7,297 nucleotides of DNA from Chitinophagaceae bacterium (lineage in GTDB: Bacteria > Bacteroidota > Bacteroidia > Chitinophagales > Chitinophagaceae), in NCBI GenBank assembly GCA_025351145.1, contig JANXWM010000078.1, positions 1 through 7,297 on the forward strand, written 5' to 3'. Below, one piece after another: positions 1 through 6,726 of this stretch (positions are counted from its first letter, which is position 1; each line of letters opens with the position of its first letter). Under the pieces are notes generated by a model that saw only the letters and a program-made list of their open reading frames with translations, did not search any database and was not told the origin of the DNA. Both the position numbers and the translations under genes were made by a program.

Positions 1-786
1 ATTGCTATGAGTTCGTATAAACTTACCATGAAAAGTGTAAGCAAATTTTCGCTGGAAGCCATCAAACAAAAATGGATTTTGTGGTTGTTTTATCTGGTTG
101 CATTAATCATTACAGCGGTTACACAAACAGAAGAAGTTTTATTGTTTGTGGCTGCAGGTTTTATATACATGATCATTAAAGCACCACCGCATTGGATAAA
201 AAAACCGACAGCAGCAAATTCAATTTTATTAACCGGAATTGGTTTCTGGAATTTTGAATGGGGCACACTCGGCCAGATTGCATGGTTCTTTACAAAGGCC
301 GGTGCATTTGTGTTTGGAAGCGGCCTTGCCATTGTTCCTTTTTTGCATGGCGGGGTGGTTACAGAATATCACTGGCTCGATGAACACCAGTTTGTAGATG
401 CGGTTGCGGTTGCCATGATTACTCCCGGTCCGGTTGTAATTACCGTTGGTTTTATCGGCTACCTGGTTGCAGGTTTTCCAGGAGCCTGTGTTGCAGCGCT
501 GGCAACGTTTTTGCCTTGTTATCTCTTCACTGTTATACCCGCGCCATACTTTAAAAAGATTGCAAAAAATATTTCTATCAAAGCATTTGTAGATGGTATT
601 ACTGCAGCAGTTATCGGCGCATTGGTGGGCGCAGTAGTGGTTATTGCCATGCGGTCCATCGTTGATATTCCCACTGCATTAATTGCTGTTGTTACCGTGC
701 TGGCATTGATCTATATAAAAAAAATCCAGGAACCGCAGATCATTCTTGTTGCAGCAATATTAGGACTTGTATTAAAGCTTTTATGA
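1..786 (+). CDS. chrA: Chromate transporter ChrA, C-terminal part (5' end outside window)
   Basis: Inner-membrane transporter of the CHR (chromate ion transporter) family, which exports chromate and confers resistance in characterised members. The reading frame is open from base 1, and ATG at 7 and 28 lie inside what looks like the inter-domain linker of a long-chain, two-domain ChrA, so the true start is probably upstream. Seen here: a linker with hydrophobic segments (codons up to about base 180), then a full C-terminal CHR domain from about base 260. This contains FGSGLAIVPFLHGGVV, then HWLDEHQFVDAVAVAMITPGPVV (broken as WLDEHQF / DAVAVA / TPGPVV), then FIGYLVAGFPGA and ATFLPCYLF, and several hydrophobic helices to the C-terminus. 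The TPGPVV motif begins at base 421 and is typical of the family. The stop codon TGA is supplied by the first bases of repeat R1. Substrate specificity is inferred from family only; a short-chain single-domain CHR protein starting at 7 is less likely. Confidence 0.88.
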   Translation: MAMSSYKLTMKSVSKFSLEAIKQKWILWLFYLVALIITAVTQTEEVLLFVAAGFIYMIIKAPPHWIKKPTAANSILLTGIGFWNFEWGTLGQIAWFFTKAGAFVFGSGLAIVPFLHGGVVTEYHWLDEHQFVDAVAVAMITPGPVVITVGFIGYLVAGFPGACVAALATFLPCYLFTVIPAPYFKKIAKNISIKAFVDGITAAVIGALVGAVVVIAMRSIVDIPTALIAVVTVLALIYIKKIQEPQIILVAAILGLVLKLL

Positions 787-872
787 GCCTAACTATATAT
801 CTTTTATGATCGTTCCTTGCGTCGCACTCTTGTACGTTAGGATATTCTATGGAGCTTTTACCGAAGCGTAGA
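779..872 (+). repeat. Dispersed intergenic repeat, copy R1
   Basis: First of five related elements in the window. It starts with TTTTATGAGCC, whose TGA is the stop codon of chrA. After a variable stretch of 27 bases comes the core TTGCGTCGCAC + TCTTGTACG (817-836), and it ends with CTTTTACCGAAGCGTAGA. It is closest to R3: from the ATCGTTCC just before the core to the GCGTAGA end only a few positions differ. TACGTTAGG (833-841) and CCGAAGCGTA (861-870) can pair as an imperfect hairpin. Bases 873-980 beyond it hold no recognised element before the next start codon. Confidence 0.85.
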
Positions 873-980
873 CGGATCAATATTATGGTCCCCGTTTGTT
901 TTATACAATTTAGTTATTCAACACCTGATGCAAATTATTTGTGCCTCGTTCGGTAATAACTTTTGTACATTCAGTATATT

Positions 981-2432
981 ATGAGTGCTTCAAAAATAAA
1001 TCATCTTCTCTCCAACAAAATTTTAATCCCTGTAATTATAATTTTTTCGGGGCTGTGCTGGTATCTGTCGTATGGTTTAAGCGGTAACTTCTGGATTTTA
1101 TTTTGGCTGGCACCAATACCCGTTATGATACTGTCATTCAGGCTTAGCGGCAAGGCAACTTTCTTTATTTCATTCACCGCATACTTAATTGGAAGGCTTA
1201 GCTGGTTTGCTTACCTGGTATCTGTTGCAACCATAGTTCCCGCCATTATTTTTACACTCGCACTTCCTTTGGTCTTTGCTTTAATAATGTTGCTTACCAG
1301 GAAAATTGTTACCGGTTCAAAATACTGGTTCACTGTTTTTGCATTTCCTGTTTTTTGGGCAAGCTTTGAATTTCTGTTTTTCAAATTTTCTGCCGACGGA
1401 ACTGCGGGAAGCATTGCTTATTCGCAATCAAATGCGTTACCGCTAATTCAAATCGCATCTGTAACAGGATTATTGGGCATTACATTCATGATAACTTTTA
1501 TACCATCTGCTATCGCAGTTGGATGGTATTACAGAAACGAAAAAAATAAGTTTAAATATTTATTAGTTACATCTATTGTAATTGTTGGTTCAGTTTTTTT
1601 ATTTGGATTAATTAGGATGAATAATGATGAAGAAAAAAATCTGACAAAAGTTGGCCTTGTAGTTTTAGATGAAAAGCTGCATAATATTACAGACCATCCC
1701 GATGCAGAAAAAGAAATTAAACTTGCAGGCAGCTATGCTGAACAAATTGCCCGGCTTACCCGGCAAGGATCACAGGTTGTTGTATTGCCGGAAAGGGCGA
1801 TTAATATAACAAGTGCAACAGACTCAATAATAATGAATATTTTAAGTAATACCGCCAAACAAAACCATGTTGCAATAGTAACAGGATATACAAACTTTAA
1901 AAAAGAACCTGAACGAAATTCAGCAATGGTAATCGATACAGATGGCAAAGTAATTACTGATTATAATAAAGTGCATCTTGTAACAGGATTAGAAAGCGCG
2001 TTTACTCCCGGTAAAGAAATTGGATCATTTACATTTAACGGCGCAGGGTCAGGTGTTGCTGTGTGCAAAGACCTTGACTTCCCGGATTATATAAAAAAGT
2101 ATGAAGAAGATAATACAGGCTGTTTATTTATTCCGGCGTGGGATTTTGTAAAAGATGATTGGCTGCATGCACGAATGGCTATACTTCGTGGAGTTGAAAA
2201 TGGTTTTTCTGAAGTAAGGGCTGCGAGACAGGGAAGATTATCAATAAGCGATTATTATGGCAACGTAAATTTTGAGGCAAGCAGTGCAGACGGAAATGCA
2301 GCAACTTTAACCGGGGAAGTTTCCCTTAAAAACAAGGAAACATTTTATAGTAAATCTGGTGATTGGTTTGCAATTATAAACATAGTTATGTCGCTTGGTT
2401 TTATTGTTATTGCTTTGAAGAAACAAAAATGA
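981..2432 (+). CDS. Apolipoprotein N-acyltransferase-like membrane carbon-nitrogen hydrolase
   Basis: 483-residue protein with the Lnt architecture: about seven N-terminal membrane segments (roughly residues 12-32, 36-53, 60-80, 84-105, 115-134, 155-182, 192-211), a periplasmic nitrilase-fold domain (about 222-455) and a final membrane helix ending in KKQK. Lnt transfers an acyl chain from phospholipid to the N-terminal Cys of lipoproteins. The Glu-Lys-Cys triad is visible as E271 (LPERA), K330 (YNKVHLV) and C362 (VAVCKDLDFP). E338 lies 8 residues after the Lys, as E343 does after K335 in E. coli Lnt. Odd points: the usual C-Y-E after the catalytic Cys is C-K-D, and HLVPFGE has become HLVTGLE, so this is a divergent Lnt or a paralogue with another acceptor. 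ATG 981 is chosen over an in-frame TTG at 963. It is flanked by repeats R1 and R2, with no clear operon partner. The family is well supported; the exact reaction is inferred. Confidence 0.8.
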   Translation: MSASKINHLLSNKILIPVIIIFSGLCWYLSYGLSGNFWILFWLAPIPVMILSFRLSGKATFFISFTAYLIGRLSWFAYLVSVATIVPAIIFTLALPLVFALIMLLTRKIVTGSKYWFTVFAFPVFWASFEFLFFKFSADGTAGSIAYSQSNALPLIQIASVTGLLGITFMITFIPSAIAVGWYYRNEKNKFKYLLVTSIVIVGSVFLFGLIRMNNDEEKNLTKVGLVVLDEKLHNITDHPDAEKEIKLAGSYAEQIARLTRQGSQVVVLPERAINITSATDSIIMNILSNTAKQNHVAIVTGYTNFKKEPERNSAMVIDTDGKVITDYNKVHLVTGLESAFTPGKEIGSFTFNGAGSGVAVCKDLDFPDYIKKYEEDNTGCLFIPAWDFVKDDWLHARMAILRGVENGFSEVRAARQGRLSISDYYGNVNFEASSADGNAATLTGEVSLKNKETFYSKSGDWFAIINIVMSLGFIVIALKKQK

Positions 2433-2441
2433 ACAGTGATA

Positions 2442-2535
2442 TCTACGCTTCGGTAAAAGCCCAATATATAATCCAGCCGTACAAGAGTGCGACGCAACGG
2501 ATGCTTAATAAATTATCTTTAGCCCGGCTCAAAAA
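2442..2535 (-). repeat. Dispersed intergenic repeat, copy R2 (inverted)
   Basis: Minus-strand copy between the Lnt-like gene and the S9 peptidase gene. Read on the minus strand it starts TTTTTGAGCCGGGCT, has 28 variable bases, then the core TTGCGTCGCAC + TCTTGTACG (2497 back to 2478), and ends GGGCTTTTACCGAAGCGTAGA. The tail begins only nine bases after the upstream stop codon. The core-to-tail distance of 56 bases equals that in R1 and R3. The hairpin arms (2444-2453 and 2473-2481) pair through TACG/CGTA, CT/AG and GG/CC with small bulges. Confidence 0.85.
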
Positions 2536-2573
2536 TATTTGCTTTTATTTGTTGTATTATTTAATTGAGACAC

Positions 2574-4925
2574 ATGAAAAAATATTTGCTTTTTATTTTA
2601 TGCTGCACTGCTGTTTATGCAAATGCGCAAACACTTACCGTAGAAAAAATTATGCAGGACAGCAAATGGATCGGCACTTCGCCTTCTGCTGTTTCGTGGA
2701 CTTACGATAACAAAGCAATCGTCTTTAACTGGAACCCCGAGAAAGCGCTGAGCGATTCTGCATACAGTTACCAGTTAAACAGTGCCGCACCTATTAAGAT
2801 GAATTACAAAGATGCACAGCTTGCAAAAGCCATTGCCGGCGGTACTTACAACCATGCACATACAAAAATTGTGTTTAATTATAAAAGCGATATTCATTTG
2901 CTCGATGTTGCTTCTGGAAAGATCACACGCATCACCCAAACGCAGGAAGACGAATACAATTTTTCTTTTATCATGAACGAAGAATGGATCGCTTTTCAAA
3001 GTGGTAAAAATCTTTTTGCATGGAATATTGCAACGGGTTTTATTAAACAGCTTACTGATTTCGAAAAAGAAAAAACACCCATAAAAAAAGTATCGGCGCA
3101 GGATCAATGGCTGCAGCAACAGCAACTGAACACGTCGGATGTGTTGAAAAAAAGAAAGGAAAAAAAAGATGCACGTGCAGCGTATTTAAAACTGATGAAA
3201 GATGCTGACAGCATACACATTATTTATACCGGTGATAAAACGGTAGAGGGCCTGCAGGTGAGCCCGGATGGAAGATTTATAACCTATAATTTATCTGAAG
3301 AAGCAGCCGGTGCAAAGATTGCCAATGTACCAAACTATATAACGGAGAGCGGTTACACTACCGATATTTCAACACGTGGCAAAGCCGGTGTGCCGCAGGG
3401 AAAATATACGTTTTATGTTTTTGACAGGGTGAAAGACACAGTGATTTTAGTGAAGACTGATTCGCTGCCGGGCATTACTGATAAGCCTGATTATACAAAA
3501 GATTATCCTGCAAAATTCAGCGATACCGTGCATCCTGTTCGTGATGTGTATGTATCAAATATTTATTGGAACGAAGAAGGAACAAACGTAGTGCTCGATA
3601 TTCTTTCGCAGGATTTTAAAGACCGTTGGTTAATGCAGTTAGACGCAGCAACAGGCAAATTAAAACTACTCGACCGCCAGCGCGACGAAGCATGGATTGC
3701 AGGCCCCGGCATTGGCTGGATCGGCGGTGCAAACTGCGGCTTTATTAATGATCACACATTTTTTTATCAGAGCGAAACAAGCGGCTATTCGCATTTGTAT
3801 GTGTACGATATTACAGCACAAACAAAGAAACAGTTAACGCAGGGCAATTACGAAATACAGCAGGCCACACTCAGTCACGATAAAAAATATTTTTACATCA
3901 TCAGCAATGAAGAGCATCCGGGTAAGCAAAGTTTTTACCGCATAAATGTTGACGGCAGCAGCAAGCAAAAGATCAGTTCCATGACAGGTGGTTATGAAGT
4001 AACCCTTTCACCCGATGAAAAATATATTGCTTACCGTTACTCTTATCAAAACAAACCATGGGAATTATATATGCAGGAAAATGTTCCCAATAAAAAACCT
4101 GTTCAGGTAACAAACAAAGCAATGAGCGGGGAATGGAAAGCTTACCCGTGGCGCGATACAAAAATTACCACGTTCAACGACCGGGATGGTCTTCCTGTTT
4201 ATGCACGTATTTATGAACCGGCGCCAGGCAAAAAAAATAAAGCCGCTGTAGTTTTTGTGCATGGGGCAGGTTATTTACAAAACGTAACTTACTCGTGGAG
4301 TTATTATTACCACGAATTCATGTTCAACAATTTACTGGCAGATAAAGGTTATACAGTAATTGATATCGACTATCGTGCAAGTTCAGGTTATGGCCGTAAT
4401 TGGCGCACAGCCATTTACCGTTATATGGGTGGCAAAGATTTGGATGACGAGGTTGATGCAGCAAAATATTTAGTAAAAGAATACGGCATAGACAGCACCC
4501 GCATTGGCATGTATGGCGGCAGCTATGGTGGCTTCATGACGTTAATGGCACTCTTCACACAACCTTCTGTATTTAAGGCTGGCGCTGCGTTGCGACCCGT
4601 TACAGATTGGGGGCATTACGATGATGGATATACTTCAGCCATATTAAATCAGCCGTTCAACGATACACTTGCATACCAACGTTCATCGCCTATTAACTTT
4701 GCAGCAAGTTTAAAAAATCACTTGCTTATTTGTCATGGAATGGTTGATGTAAACGTGCATTACCAGGATGCCGTTCGTCTTACACAGCGCCTTATTGAAC
4801 TCGGAAAAGATAATTGGGAGCTTGCTTCTTATCCGCTAGAAGATCACGGTTTTGTAGAGCCTTCAAGCTGGACGGATGAGTACAAAAGAATTTTAAAACT
4901 CTTCGATGAAAATTTATTGAAGTAA
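2574..4925 (+). CDS. Secreted S9-family serine peptidase (prolyl oligopeptidase / DPP IV-like)
   Basis: 783-residue exported peptidase, normal length for DPP IV-like S9 enzymes, which cleave short peptides, often after proline. A signal peptide is clear: MKK, a hydrophobic stretch LLFILCC, and probable signal peptidase I cleavage after residue 18 (ANA|Q). There is no lipobox. Residues about 40-530 form the beta-propeller cap, with PD40-like strands such as VSPDGRFITYN and LSPDEKYIAYRYS and the DPP IV-like stretch FFYQSETSGYSHLYVYD. The alpha/beta-hydrolase domain follows (about 545-783): HGAGY near the oxyanion hole, S650 in GGSYGG, D725 in HGMVDVNVH and H758 in LEDHGF complete the catalytic triad. 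The tandem-Glu DWVYEEE-type motif that anchors substrate N-termini in true DPP IV is not evident, so dipeptidyl activity is uncertain. ATG 2574 is chosen over an in-frame TTG at 2565 because it begins a canonical MKK signal peptide. It stands alone between repeats R2 and R3. Confidence 0.92.
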   Translation: MKKYLLFILCCTAVYANAQTLTVEKIMQDSKWIGTSPSAVSWTYDNKAIVFNWNPEKALSDSAYSYQLNSAAPIKMNYKDAQLAKAIAGGTYNHAHTKIVFNYKSDIHLLDVASGKITRITQTQEDEYNFSFIMNEEWIAFQSGKNLFAWNIATGFIKQLTDFEKEKTPIKKVSAQDQWLQQQQLNTSDVLKKRKEKKDARAAYLKLMKDADSIHIIYTGDKTVEGLQVSPDGRFITYNLSEEAAGAKIANVPNYITESGYTTDISTRGKAGVPQGKYTFYVFDRVKDTVILVKTDSLPGITDKPDYTKDYPAKFSDTVHPVRDVYVSNIYWNEEGTNVVLDILSQDFKDRWLMQLDAATGKLKLLDRQRDEAWIAGPGIGWIGGANCGFINDHTFFYQSETSGYSHLYVYDITAQTKKQLTQGNYEIQQATLSHDKKYFYIISNEEHPGKQSFYRINVDGSSKQKISSMTGGYEVTLSPDEKYIAYRYSYQNKPWELYMQENVPNKKPVQVTNKAMSGEWKAYPWRDTKITTFNDRDGLPVYARIYEPAPGKKNKAAVVFVHGAGYLQNVTYSWSYYYHEFMFNNLLADKGYTVIDIDYRASSGYGRNWRTAIYRYMGGKDLDDEVDAAKYLVKEYGIDSTRIGMYGGSYGGFMTLMALFTQPSVFKAGAALRPVTDWGHYDDGYTSAILNQPFNDTLAYQRSSPINFAASLKNHLLICHGMVDVNVHYQDAVRLTQRLIELGKDNWELASYPLEDHGFVEPSSWTDEYKRILKLFDENLLK

Positions 4926-4942
4926 GCAATTAATACAGGAAA

Positions 4943-5049
4943 TTTTTTTGAGCCGTGCTGAAGGATTTCTATAAATCGTTCCTTGCGTCGCACACTTGTA
5001 CGTTCGGATATTCTATTGAACTTTTACCGCAGCGTAGATTTAAGCGAAG
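4943..5049 (+). repeat. Dispersed intergenic repeat, copy R3
   Basis: Starts 17 bases after the S9 peptidase stop codon with a run of seven T followed by GAGCC. The variable stretch contains an imperfect inverted repeat (AAGGATTT at 4961-4968 with AAATCGTTCCTT at 4973-4984). The core is TTGCGTCGCAC + ACTTGTACG, with one change (T to A) from the other copies. The tail is CTTTTACCGCAGCGTAGA, then TTTAAGCGAA, which R4 shares as TTGAAGCGAA. Hairpin arms are TACGTTCGG (4999-5007) and CCGCAGCGTA (5027-5036). Bases 5050-5139 show no further element. Confidence 0.85.
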
Positions 5050-5139
5050 TTCATCATTGCAAAATACAATCAGTCTATTCTATAGATTTCAATAAGCTAC
5101 TAACTAAAAAACATTTAATCATTCTCAATTCATCTTTCC

Positions 5140-6201
5140 ATGACCAACGACTTGCAAAACATAAAACTTACTCAATATTCACACGGTGCAGGTTGCGGTT
5201 GTAAAATATCACCCAAGGTTTTAGATCAAATACTCGCAACCAATTTTGCCATGCCCGACAATGATAAACTCATCGTTGGCAACCACAGCAAAGACGATGC
5301 AGCCGTGTACGATATGGGCAACGGTACAGCGCTTATTTCCACCACAGATTTCTTTATGCCCATTGTAGACGATGCGTACGATTTTGGCCGTATTGCCAGC
5401 GCCAATGCCATTAGCGATGTGTATGCCATGGGCGGCAAACCCATTCTCGCCATTGCCATACTAGGATGGCCCATTAACACACTGCCGCCAGAAGTTGCAC
5501 AGCGCGTAATTGAAGGCAGCCGCAGCATCTGCATAGAAGCAGGCATACCGCTTGCAGGTGGCCACAGTATAGATTCTCCCGAACCTATTTTTGGTTTGTC
5601 AGTAAACGGTATTGTGGATATTAACAACATCAAGCAAAACAACACGGCGCAGGAAGGCGATATTTTGTTTCTTACCAAAAAATTGGGCGTTGGTATTTTA
5701 ACCACCGCAGAAAAAAAAGGAATATTAAAAGAAGAGCACAAACAACTGGCGCCGCTGCAAATGATGCAACTAAACAAAGCAGGCGAAGCATTGGGCAAAC
5801 AAACCACAGTGCATGCCATGACGGATGTTACTGGTTTCGGCTTGCTCGGCCACTTAACAGAAATGGCAGAAGGCAGCGGCTTAAGTGCCGTAATAAACTT
5901 TGATAAAATTCCTTTGATAACAGCGGAGCTTGACTATTATATCAGCAATAAATCCATACCCGGTGGTACCGGAAGAAACTGGGATAGTTACGGCGATAAA
6001 ATTGCTTTTGAAAACAATGTTGACATGCACAAAGCCAAAACAATTTTAGCCGATCCGCAAACAAGCGGCGGCTTGCTTATTGCTGTATCGCCGCATGCTG
6101 CAGAAGAAGTAAAGCAATTGCTGCTGTCTTTTCAACTGTATCCAGAACCTGTTGGTTTTATTACTGCGCAAAAAGAAAAAACCGTTTACGTTCAACAATA
6201 G
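5140..6201 (+). CDS. selD: Selenide, water dikinase (selenophosphate synthetase), Cys form
   Basis: SelD makes selenophosphate from selenide and ATP in the cytoplasm. Selenophosphate is the selenium donor for selenocysteine (via SelA) and for 2-selenouridine in tRNA (via MnmH/SelU). The 353-residue protein is full length (E. coli about 347) and matches E. coli SelD closely throughout. The N-terminus carries LTQYSHGAGCGCKISPKVL with C19, C21 and K22, equivalent to E. coli C17, C19 and K20. The catalytic Cys is an ordinary TGC codon, not TGA, so no selenocysteine is needed to make it. ATP/metal-site motifs follow: KDDAAVYD (D53), STTDFFMPIVD (D70), AMGGKPI, AGGHSID, TDVTGFGLLGHL and, near the C-terminus, DPQTSGGLL. 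ATG 5140 puts the conserved block at the expected distance from the start. No selA, selB or mnmH partner lies in this window, so which selenium product the cell makes cannot be told. The next gene starts 3 bases after the stop, implying co-transcription. Confidence 0.97.
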   Translation: MTNDLQNIKLTQYSHGAGCGCKISPKVLDQILATNFAMPDNDKLIVGNHSKDDAAVYDMGNGTALISTTDFFMPIVDDAYDFGRIASANAISDVYAMGGKPILAIAILGWPINTLPPEVAQRVIEGSRSICIEAGIPLAGGHSIDSPEPIFGLSVNGIVDINNIKQNNTAQEGDILFLTKKLGVGILTTAEKKGILKEEHKQLAPLQMMQLNKAGEALGKQTTVHAMTDVTGFGLLGHLTEMAEGSGLSAVINFDKIPLITAELDYYISNKSIPGGTGRNWDSYGDKIAFENNVDMHKAKTILADPQTSGGLLIAVSPHAAEEVKQLLLSFQLYPEPVGFITAQKEKTVYVQQ

Positions 6202-6204
6202 AAA

Positions 6205-6453
6205 ATGGAATTTAATACAAACGATTATATCGGTTTCATTGGAGTCTTTATTTTGCTCGTTGCGTTCTTGCTCAACCTTATCGGCAAGATTTCAAAAGAT
6301 AGATTGCCGTATATTTTTATGAATGCAATTGGCGGCGGCCTGGCATGTTTAGCATCTTATCTTATCCGCTATATCCCCTTTGTTATTCTCGAAGGCACAT
6401 GGATGCTTGTTTCGCTGGTTGCATTGCTGCAGTATTTCAGAAAAGCTAAATAG
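6205..6453 (+). CDS. Small CBU_0592-like integral membrane protein
   Basis: 82-residue protein of unknown function with three predicted membrane helices: about residues 8-27 (IGFIGVFILLVAFLLNLIG), 34-54 (LPYIFMNAIGGGLACLASYL) and 57-76 (IPFVILEGTWMLVSLVALL). A short basic loop (KISKDR) and a basic tail (FRKAK) suggest cytoplasmic ends. The pattern GKISKD...N.IGGGLAC.ASYLI..IPFV.LEG.W..VSL is what I recall of the CBU_0592-like family, which has no assigned biochemical role; this assignment is from memory. The start follows the selD stop codon by 3 bases (TAG AAA ATG), so the two are probably read from one message and translationally coupled. Being next to selD does not by itself show a selenium role. 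The gene ends 27 bases before repeat R4. Confidence 0.82.
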   Translation: MEFNTNDYIGFIGVFILLVAFLLNLIGKISKDRLPYIFMNAIGGGLACLASYLIRYIPFVILEGTWMLVSLVALLQYFRKAK

Positions 6454-6480
6454 TAAAGTTGCTTTAAAAAGAATAATAAT

Positions 6481-6586
6481 TTTTTTGAGCCAGGCAGAAG
6501 TAATATTATGAAGCTTCTCTTGCGTCGCACTCTTGTACGTTTGGAGCATATATTGGGCTTTAACGAAGCGTAGATTGAAGCGAATT
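6481..6586 (+). repeat. Dispersed intergenic repeat, copy R4
   Basis: Starts with TTTTTTGAGCC, 27 bases after the small membrane-protein gene. The 28-base variable stretch contains AGAAG (6497-6501) and CTTCT (6514-6518), which could pair. The core is TTGCGTCGCAC + TCTTGTACG (6520-6539). The tail GGGCTTTAACGAAGCGTAGA is one base shorter than in R1-R3, then TTGAAGCGAA. Hairpin arms are TACGTTTG and CGAAGCGTA (6536-6572 overall). It forms an inverted pair with R5. Confidence 0.85.
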
Positions 6587-6591
6587 ATAGA

Positions 6592-6616
6592 AAAACCTGT
6601 TAGGTTTTGAAAACCT
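6592..6616. repeat. Three-armed AAAACCT / AGGTTTT palindrome between R4 and R5
   Basis: AAAACCT (6592-6598), AGGTTTT (6602-6608) and AAAACCT (6610-6616) lie in a row. The middle arm is the exact reverse complement of both outer arms, so two mutually exclusive 7-bp hairpins could form, with tight loops of 3 and 1 bases (in practice fewer pairs for the second). It sits at the centre of the R4/R5 inverted pair, between genes whose 3' ends face each other. A termination role is plausible but not shown. Confidence 0.6.
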
Positions 6617-6628
6617 GACTCGTTTCGC

Positions 6629-6720
6629 AATACGCTTCGGTAAAAGTTCAATAAAGTTCAGAACGTACAAGAGTGCGACGCAACAGGCGATGCTATGAAA
6701 TACTTTAGTTCGGCCAAATA
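6629..6720 (-). repeat. Dispersed intergenic repeat, copy R5 (inverted)
   Basis: Minus-strand copy facing R4. Read on the minus strand: TTTGGCCGAAC in place of the usual TTTTTGAGCC, 28 variable bases, core TTGCGTCGCAC + TCTTGTACG (6683 back to 6664), then a tail ending CTTTTACCGAAGCGTA. Hairpin arms lie at 6631-6640 and 6659-6667. Two further GGCTCA motifs follow at 6739 and 6769, 28 and 30 bases apart, which could be remnants of more repeat ends or chance. Confidence 0.8.
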
Positions 6721-6726
6721 TTGATT

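Noticed and set aside
938..980. Possible Bacteroidota-type promoter (TTTG at 938-941, TAACTTTTG at 957-965) before the Lnt-like gene
   Set aside because: The spacing is short and the -7 element has one extra base relative to TAnnTTTG. In such A/T-rich sequence this fit is not better than chance.
2363..2710. Open frame of 115 codons spanning the Lnt-like gene end, R2 and the S9 gene start
   Set aside because: It overlaps two well-supported genes in another frame and its peptide (Cys-rich, low complexity) has no protein-like pattern.
5057..5090. Possible selD promoter (TTG at 5057-5059, TAGATTTC at 5083-5090)
   Set aside because: The -7 box matches 7 of 8 positions, but the spacing of 23 bases is longer than usual and the -33 box is minimal.
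5226..5819. Minus-strand open frame of 197 codons inside selD
   Set aside because: Antisense shadow of a highly conserved gene; the translation looks like reverse-frame noise.
779..6720. The five repeats as a CRISPR array or attachment sites
   Set aside because: Copies are separated by whole genes, occur in both orientations and are about 100 bp with internal variable parts. There are no regular spacers and no cas or integrase genes.
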